Source of the DNA: RGIG9060 sp036307825
GTDB taxonomy: Bacteria > Spirochaetota > Spirochaetia > Treponematales > Treponemataceae
NCBI GenBank assembly: GCA_036307825.1
Contig: JAXJWW010000009.1
Coordinates: 1-10,558 of the forward strand
Reading direction: 5' to 3'
Length of the DNA stretch: 10,558 bases
Shown here one piece after another: positions 7,397-10,558 of the stretch. The first letter of the stretch is position 1. Every line of letters begins with the position of its first letter. Below the pieces are notes generated by a model, which was given only the letters and a program-made list of their open reading frames with translations, searched no databases and had not been told where the DNA came from. The translations under genes and the position numbers were made by a program.

Positions 7397-8113
7397 TTAT
7401 GGTAGTTTTACTCCAGTACCTTCAAAAGCAGTTGGAGCAATATATTTTACACTATCTGGAATTGTTACATTGGTTAAATTCGTACAGTCATAAAAAGCAT
7501 AAGACTCAATGCGTTTTACACTATTTGGTATGGTTACAGTAGTTAAATTTGCACAACAAGCAAAAGCTTCTCTACCTATTTCTGTTACACCATCTGGAAT
7601 GGTTATACTAGTTAAACTTGAACAATGAGAAAATGCAACTCTGCCAATTTTTGTTACACTGCCCGGGATATTTACACTTGTCAAACTTGTACAACCTCCA
7701 AAACCATTAATTTCTGTTATACTATCTGGTATGGTTACAGTTGTTAAACTTGTACAGTCTCTAAAAGCCAATTCTCCAATTTTAGTTACACTATCTGGTA
7801 TTGTTACACTTGTTAAACTTCTACAATCTCCAAAAGCATAGTCACATATTTCTATGACAGTGTTTGGAATAGTTATACTTTTAAAATATTCAAAACGAAA
7901 AGCTTTCTTCCCTATACATGTTACAGGATGTTTGTTAATACATTTTGGAATAACTACGGAAAGAATATCTTCTTTATTACTAAATCCAGTAATTACAATC
8001 CCCTCTCTATTAGGATCATAATAATAATCAAAATATTCTGCAGGTGTTTCTTTTGTACAACCCATAAAAACAACTAGCAATAATAATATTGCTACCAAAC
8101 TAAATTTCTTCAT
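7397..8113 (-). CDS. Leucine-rich repeat lipoprotein (LRR_5, BspA/TpLRR type)
   Basis: 238 residues from ATG 8111-8113. The signal peptide (KKFSLVAILLLLVVFMGC) ends in a lipobox with Cys19, so the protein should be lipid-anchored, either periplasmic or surface-exposed. After about 55 residues without clear homology comes a run of about seven LRR_5 repeats (roughly residues 78-230) of the form LTSVTIPDSVTKIGELAFRD plus CTS. The unit is 23 residues, but one (123-143) has 21. Such repeats occur in treponemal and oral-bacterial surface proteins, where they are tied to adhesion and interaction with host or other bacteria; the role here is inferred. A longer reading from 8179 is rejected because it would start upstream of the predicted transcription start and hide the lipobox. 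A consensus promoter with two operator-like palindromes precedes it, and the divergent XRE gene is the likely regulator. Confidence 0.9.
   Translation of the reverse strand: MKKFSLVAILLLLVVFMGCTKETPAEYFDYYYDPNREGIVITGFSNKEDILSVVIPKCINKHPVTCIGKKAFRFEYFKSITIPNTVIEICDYAFGDCRSLTSVTIPDSVTKIGELAFRDCTSLTTVTIPDSITEINGFGGCTSLTSVNIPGSVTKIGRVAFSHCSSLTSITIPDGVTEIGREAFACCANLTTVTIPNSVKRIESYAFYDCTNLTNVTIPDSVKYIAPTAFEGTGVKLP
7424..7882 (-). repeat. Tandem LRR-coding repeats, about 69 bp per unit
   Basis: The repeat part of the lipoprotein gene consists of about seven diverged units of about 69 bases, each encoding one 23-residue LRR_5 repeat; one unit is 63 bases. Recurrent words such as GTTACA, TATCTGGTAT and ACTTGTTAAACTT mark the period. 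In-frame gain or loss of units by recombination is plausible. Confidence 0.8.
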
Positions 8114-8123
8114 TTCTTCAATT

Positions 8124-8129
8124 CTCCTT
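8124..8129 (-). promoter_or_regulatory. Ribosome binding site that sets the lipoprotein start
   Basis: AAGGAG on the minus strand lies ten bases before ATG 8113. This is the only good Shine-Dalgarno motif upstream of the lipobox and supports the shorter 238-residue reading. Confidence 0.75.
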
Positions 8130-8144
8130 AAAAAGTTAATTTTG

Positions 8145-8240
8145 AACAAAAGTCCCTCATTAACCAAGACAAATGTCAATTATATTTTATCTAGCAAAAA
8201 GACTTTTGTCAAATTAAAAAGCAAATAATGGACAAATGTA
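8145..8240. promoter_or_regulatory. Cluster of four GACAAAWGTC palindromes, candidate XRE operators
   Basis: Four near-identical ten-base sites lie between the divergent genes: AACAAAAGTC (8145-8154, one mismatch), GACAAATGTC (8168-8177), GACTTTTGTC (8201-8210, the reverse complement of GACAAAAGTC) and GACAAATGTA (8231-8240, one mismatch). Half-sites are GAC and GTC around four A/T bases. Centre-to-centre spacings are 23, 33 and 30 bases, near whole helical turns. The third overlaps the -35 box of the lipoprotein promoter, the second covers its expected transcription start, and the fourth abuts the regulator's -10 region. This arrangement fits repression of the lipoprotein and autoregulation by the protein starting at 8254. 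Confidence 0.65.
8184..8212 (-). promoter_or_regulatory. Consensus promoter of the LRR lipoprotein gene
   Basis: On the minus strand TTGACA (8207-8212) and TAAAAT (8184-8189) are separated by 17 bases: a perfect -35 and a 5-of-6 -10. Transcription should start near 8177, giving a leader of about 64 bases with AAGGAG before ATG 8113. Two operator-like palindromes overlap the -35 box and the start point, so a strong promoter appears to be held under repression. Confidence 0.75.
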
Positions 8241-8241
8241 C

Positions 8242-8247
8242 TAATCT
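8242..8247 (+). promoter_or_regulatory. Possible -10 element giving a leaderless XRE mRNA
   Basis: TAATCT has the TANNNT form and ends seven bases upstream of the A of ATG 8254, the position expected if transcription starts at the initiation codon. No Shine-Dalgarno motif is present and no good -35 is seen at the expected place. Leaderless repressor mRNAs are known, for example lambda cI transcribed from its maintenance promoter. Confidence 0.4.
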
Positions 8248-8253
8248 TGTTTT

Positions 8254-8571
8254 ATGAGCTTTTGGGAAAATGTAGAATTTTTATTGGAACAAAAAAATAT
8301 TCTTAAAAAAGAATTAACTTTGGAATTAGGTATTAGCGAAAGTACTTTTAGTAAAGGCAAACAACGCAATAGTATTCCCGCTGCAGATACAGCTTTGAAA
8401 ATATCAAAATTTTTAGGTGTTTCATTGGAATCTCTATTAGATATTGAACCAATAAATCTACAGACAATAAGTTACTCAAAAGAATCATTACAAATTGCCC
8501 ACGAATATTCAAAACTATCTGAACGAGATAAAAAAATCATCAGCACATTATTAAAAGAAATGAAATCATAA
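8254..8571 (+). CDS. XRE-family helix-turn-helix transcriptional regulator
   Basis: 105 residues. Residues about 5-62 form an HTH_3/Cro-CI type domain: ENVEFLLEQKNILKKEL as helix 1, ELTLELGISESTFSKGKQ (about 20-37) as the helix-turn-helix, then the closing helices with TALKISKFLGVSLESLLD. The C-terminal part (about 75-103, SKESLQIAHEYSKLSERDKKIISTLLKEM) is probably a helical dimerisation tail; there is no peptidase or ligand-binding domain. It should bind DNA as a dimer. The four GACAAAWGTC palindromes just upstream are the obvious targets, which would make it an autoregulator and a controller of the divergent LRR lipoprotein gene. The start lacks a ribosome binding site, but the MSFWENVEFLL N-terminus fits the family. 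No clear terminator follows. Its size resembles phage-type repressors, but no phage genes are nearby. Confidence 0.88.
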   Translation: MSFWENVEFLLEQKNILKKELTLELGISESTFSKGKQRNSIPAADTALKISKFLGVSLESLLDIEPINLQTISYSKESLQIAHEYSKLSERDKKIISTLLKEMKS

Positions 8572-8907
8572 AAAACTTTCAAACCTCACTGTTATTACCT
8601 ATTTAAGCCTTATTATTCTAGTATAGAAAAGAAATTTATTATAAGGAAGAGTTGTACAGACAAGTTTAAAAACAGGAATTCTAATTATTTATAATGAAAG
8701 ACCATAAAGATTTATTGTCAAGGATATTCATAATATAAAAAACGGACGGTCAAAAATTTTAAAACCGCACACTACAAAGGAAGTACATAGAACCTTGATA
8801 ATTTACCTATAACACAATCACAAAAAAAAAAGAGAGCACTCCACAGCATGAGGGGCTCTCCTTTTGTAAATGGTTTTTGTATAGCGGATTTTACCTTATT
8901 GCAATAA
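8572..8907. other. 336-base stretch without a recognisable gene
   Basis: All six frames are broken by stops. Short pieces such as the 14-codon ATG frame at about 8694-8738 and an open run around 8630-8665 do not resemble any family I know. The right end holds the terminator of the cupin gene. Together with the transposase-like remnant beyond the cupin gene, this looks like decayed sequence around an insertion, but no intact ends or target duplications are visible. Confidence 0.5.
8822..8860 (-). terminator. Rho-independent terminator of the cupin lipoprotein gene
   Basis: Read on the minus strand, GAGAGC (8855-8860) pairs with GCTCTC (8832-8837), with a possible short inner helix, and is followed by ten T (8822-8831). 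It lies about 50 bases after the stop codon of the minus-strand cupin gene. Confidence 0.78.
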
Positions 8908-9360
8908 TTATTCTAAAGGAATTTCCGGATGCTGAACGGTCAATGTCATATCCTTTTGTGAAAGATAAAACATGTAAAGCACAACGGGTTCTTTGCCATT
9001 GTTTTCGCCATGATGGATTGCATCCACCATTTCTACCACAACTTCACCCGGACGTAAAATTTTGGTCTTTCCGTCTTGTGAATTGATGGTCAGTTCGCCC
9101 TGCACTAATACACCGTGATTCATGGCCACATGATGATGCCATCCCAATTTCTCTCCTGGTGGAATGATATATTTTACTGCCACCAATTCTGGTTTTCCTT
9201 GTGGATAGTCTGGCAAATCCACCTCATTCCAACTTTGACTAGTGCGTAGCAATTCAATGCTTTGCACTTCGCCATTTGCATCATCACTGTTACTGCAACC
9301 GATAAAGCAGATGGCACAGAGTATAAGGCCACTCATAAGCCATTTTGTTAACTTATTCAT
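8908..9360 (-). CDS. Cupin-domain lipoprotein
   Basis: 150 residues. An N-terminal signal (KLTKWLMSGLILCAICFIGC) ends in a lipobox with Cys22, so the protein should be a membrane-anchored periplasmic or surface lipoprotein. The rest is a single Cupin_2 barrel. Motif 1 contains PPGEKLGWHHHVAMNHGVLVQ-G, with His75-77 and with His82 near where the metal-binding Glu often lies. Motif 2 is RPGEVVVEMVDAIHHGEN, with His116/117. The histidines suggest metal binding. Enzyme or sensor function is unknown; the family includes small uncharacterised secreted cupins. GC content is visibly higher than in the neighbours (estimated in the low 40s per cent) and codon choice includes many G/C-ending codons, pointing to horizontal acquisition. 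The ribosome binding site is weak (GGA three or four bases before ATG). It has its own terminator. An open plus-strand frame opposite it has no homology signature. Confidence 0.85.
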   Translation of the reverse strand: MNKLTKWLMSGLILCAICFIGCSNSDDANGEVQSIELLRTSQSWNEVDLPDYPQGKPELVAVKYIIPPGEKLGWHHHVAMNHGVLVQGELTINSQDGKTKILRPGEVVVEMVDAIHHGENNGKEPVVLYMFYLSQKDMTLTVQHPEIPLE

Positions 9361-9383
9361 ATTCCGATTTTATCAATGATTTA

Positions 9384-9393
9384 TACTTTTGTC
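9384..9393. promoter_or_regulatory. Isolated fifth XRE-operator-like site upstream of the cupin gene
   Basis: TACTTTTGTC differs at one base from the operator-like GACTTTTGTC at 8201-8210. It lies about 25 bases before the cupin start, next to a TATAAA-like element on the minus strand. A chance match in AT-rich DNA is quite possible. Confidence 0.2.
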
Positions 9394-9506
9394 ATTACAA
9401 TACTTGCTTGAATGAATTAGAAAACTTGAAATTGTTTATCTCGTTGTAGGTACCATACACTGAATCTACATTCTGTAAGCATTTAAATTCCACATTATAT
9501 ATTACG

Positions 9507-9599
9507 GCTAAAAAATTTCTTGCAATGGGCTTGTCTATCGAACAAGTTGCTCAAGGAACAGGTCTTACTGTAGACGAAGTAAAATTCCTAGCAAAATAA
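9507..9599 (+). pseudogene. C-terminal remnant of an Rpn/PD-(D/E)XK nuclease family transposase-like gene
   Basis: Thirty codons ending in TAA encode AKKFLAMGLSIEQVAQGTGL and then TVDEVKFLAK. This is the characteristic tail of Rpn family recombination-promoting nuclease/putative transposase proteins, usually about 300 residues. Codon use matches the host-like AT-rich genes. The frame is open back to a TAG near 9446, but the extra codons (VPYTESTFCKHLNS) do not look like the family, no start signal is present and the catalytic domain is missing. The upstream part was therefore lost, possibly when the cupin segment was inserted or by deletion. Confidence in the family is fair because the tail is short but distinctive. 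Confidence 0.65.
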
Positions 9600-9721
9600 T
9601 TTGTGAAAAAATATTTTCAATATTTACATATTTCTTATTCAACAATTTTCAACCCCTTACTCATTTTTGTTACGCATTTAGATTTTTACAAAACTATGTG
9701 AAAAATGAAAACTTGTTTATA

Positions 9722-9840
9722 AATAAATAGTTCAAAACTGCGTAACCTAAAATTGACACAAGATAGCATTGAGTGACCAACGGGAGCGAACCGCTATCTT
9801 CGGGGCAATTTTAGGTGAGAGCAGTTTTGGAAAATTTATT
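9722..9840. repeat. Large four-tier inverted repeat / stem structure (structured RNA or palindromic element)
   Basis: Nested arms pair across 119 bases: AATAAAT (9722-9728) with ATTTATT (9834-9840); TTCAAAACTGC (9731-9741) with GCAGTTTTGGA (9821-9831), one G-U; ACCTAAAATTG (9745-9755) with CAATTTTAGGT (9806-9816), perfect; AAGATAGC (9760-9767) with GCTATCTT (9793-9800), perfect. That gives 37 pairs separated by small internal loops (2/2, 3/4 and 4/5 bases). The 25-base apical loop (9768-9792) contains GAGTGACC and GAGCGAACC, an imperfect repeat, with an alternative AGCG/CGCT pairing. There is no T-run, so it is not a standard terminator. It may be a small RNA, an mRNA leader element or a REP/MITE-like mobile palindrome. 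Confidence 0.8.
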
Positions 9841-9874
9841 AAATACAAAACTTCTCATCATTTTTCTTCATACA

Positions 9875-9903
9875 TTGCTAAAAAACCTTAAATGATGTAA
9901 CAT
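9875..9903 (+). promoter_or_regulatory. Promoter of the cysteine synthase gene, probably leaderless
   Basis: TTGCTA (9875-9880), 17 bases, TAACAT (9898-9903). The -10 has the TANNNT form and ends seven bases before the A of ATG 9910, so transcription would start at the initiation codon. There is no Shine-Dalgarno motif. If this promoter is the main one, the large hairpin upstream is not part of the message. Confidence 0.5.
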
Positions 9904-9909
9904 AAACCC

Positions 9910-10558
9910 ATGATTTACAACACAATTTTAGACGCAATCGGAAATACGCCTTTAATCAAACTAAATAGAATGACAGACGAAAATTCTGCACAAATCCTTG
10001 TAAAATTTGAAGGCTTGAATGTAGGCGGTTCAATTAAAACTCGTACAGCCTACAATATGATTTTAGATGCAGAAAAAAAAGGAATCATCAATAAAGATAC
10101 TATCATTGTAGAACCAACAAGTGGAAATCAAGGAATTGGTCTTGCACTCGTAGGTGCTGTTCGCGGATATAAAACAATTATCATTATGCCAGATTCAGTA
10201 AGTGAAGAACGCAGAAAACTCGTAAAACATTACGGAGCAGAAGTAAAACTCATTCACGATTCAGGTGATATTGGCGAATGTATCAAAGATTGTGTAAACA
10301 CCGCTATCAAAATGGCACACGAAAATCCAAATGTTTTTGTGCCACAACAATTTGAAAATCCAGCAAACAACGAAATTCAACGAAATCAAACTGCTAAAGA
10401 AATTCTTGCTCAAGTTGAAGGTCCAATTCATGGCTTTTGTTCTGGAATTGGAACAGGTGGAACAATTTCTGGAATTGGCGAGACTCTAAAAGAAGCAAAC
10501 CCAGATATCACAATTTGGGCAGTTGAACCACAGAATGCCGCAATCTTAGCCGGTGGAA
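9910..10558 (+). CDS. cysK: PLP-dependent cysteine synthase family protein (5' part only)
   Basis: 216 residues are visible; the C-terminal third lies past the right edge. The fold is type II PLP, as in O-acetylserine sulfhydrylase, which makes L-cysteine from O-acetylserine and sulfide in the cytoplasm. Landmarks are AIGNTPLIKLNRM (9-21), Lys43 in NVGGSIKTR as the PLP-binding lysine, the substrate-binding PTSGNQG loop (69-75), SEERRKLVKHYGAE, FVPQQFENPANNEI (143-156), and GIGTGGTISG (179-188) for the PLP phosphate. Two motifs deviate from canonical CysK: NVGGSIKTR replaces the usual NPxxSVKDR, and SGNQG replaces SGNTG. I recognise this as a distinct subgroup found in Firmicutes and other anaerobes, so the acyl donor could differ. 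The ATG lacks a ribosome binding site and follows a -10 box by six bases. Confidence 0.88.
   Translation, partial: MIYNTILDAIGNTPLIKLNRMTDENSAQILVKFEGLNVGGSIKTRTAYNMILDAEKKGIINKDTIIVEPTSGNQGIGLALVGAVRGYKTIIIMPDSVSEERRKLVKHYGAEVKLIHDSGDIGECIKDCVNTAIKMAHENPNVFVPQQFENPANNEIQRNQTAKEILAQVEGPIHGFCSGIGTGGTISGIGETLKEANPDITIWAVEPQNAAILAGG

Larger units (their letters stand above)
9600..9909. other. 310-base non-coding region before the cysteine synthase gene
   Basis: No coding frame is supported. The region holds a 119-base stem structure (9722-9840), a TATAAA element at 9718-9723 just before its base, and the promoter-like elements of the cysteine synthase gene at 9875-9903. Nothing resembling a T-box specifier/antiterminator or a SAM riboswitch was recognised. 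Confidence 0.55.

Noticed and set aside
7424..7882. CRISPR-like periodic repeat
   Set aside because: The 69-base period is in frame and encodes the 23-residue LRR_5 unit; there are no conserved repeats with unique spacers.
8114..8179. Longer lipoprotein reading starting at ATG 8179, adding 22 residues
   Set aside because: It would begin upstream of the predicted transcription start (about 8177), has no ribosome binding site, and puts a charged extension before an otherwise perfect lipoprotein signal peptide.
8694..8738. Short ATG frame of 14 codons as a possible N-terminus of the broken Rpn-type gene
   Set aside because: The peptide (MKDHKDLLSRIFII) does not match the start of that family and has no ribosome binding site.
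8748..8792. Short inverted repeat CGGT/ACCG with A/T loop as a terminator for the XRE gene
   Set aside because: The pairing is only four bases, about 180 bases downstream of the stop and without a T-run.
8877..9086. Plus-strand open frame of 69 codons opposite the cupin gene
   Set aside because: It has no family resemblance and lies over the conserved cupin coding sequence and its tail on the other strand; it is an antisense shadow.
9600..9909. T-box or SAM riboswitch controlling the cysteine synthase gene
   Set aside because: No T-box sequence, specifier stem, kink-turn or terminator/antiterminator pair is recognisable, and a leaderless promoter downstream of the hairpin fits the gene start better.

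Overview
The window reads as chromosome from a low-GC, Gram-negative-type host-associated bacterium, most likely a spirochaete of the Treponema group. Support: A+T-rich coding sequence, several lipoproteins, a BspA/LRR_5-type leucine-rich repeat lipoprotein, and a tripartite RND pump whose gene order (TolC-like, adaptor, RND) and hairpin-less adaptor resemble the BesC-BesA-BesB pump of Borrelia. The genus is an inference; no rRNA or other taxonomic marker is present.

Layout. (1) 1-561, minus: 5' part of an arginase-family gene running off the left edge. (2) 562-851: divergent AT-rich control region with an arginase promoter and overlapping palindromes before the pump genes. (3) 852-6615, plus: a tight four-gene operon encoding an outer-membrane TolC-like channel, a lipoprotein adaptor, an RND permease and a small PII-like/PG0541-type protein, closed by a strong hairpin terminator at 6631-6680. 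(4) 6753-7323: a promoter followed by a DUF4160/DUF2442 gene pair, with a hairpin at 7349-7380. (5) 7397-8571: a leucine-rich repeat lipoprotein gene (minus) divergent from a small XRE-type regulator gene (plus). The gap holds four copies of the palindrome GACAAAWGTC placed over the two promoters, so the regulator probably controls itself and the lipoprotein. (6) 8572-9600: a region that looks acquired and decayed. It has 336 bases without a recognisable gene, a cupin lipoprotein gene (minus) with higher GC and its own terminator, and the last 30 codons of an Rpn/PD-(D/E)XK transposase-like gene. (7) 9600-9909: non-coding, dominated by a 119-base, four-tier stem structure. (8) 9910-10558, plus: 5' part of a PLP-dependent cysteine synthase family gene running off the right edge.

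Three genes (arginase, XRE regulator, cysteine synthase) have no Shine-Dalgarno sequence and carry a -10-like hexamer 6-7 bases before ATG, suggesting leaderless mRNAs. Operon-internal and lipoprotein genes mostly have ordinary ribosome binding sites. The most notable observations are the operator cluster between the regulator and the LRR lipoprotein, the large hairpin before the cysteine synthase gene, and the four-gene pump operon with a hairpin-less adaptor and a PII-like partner.
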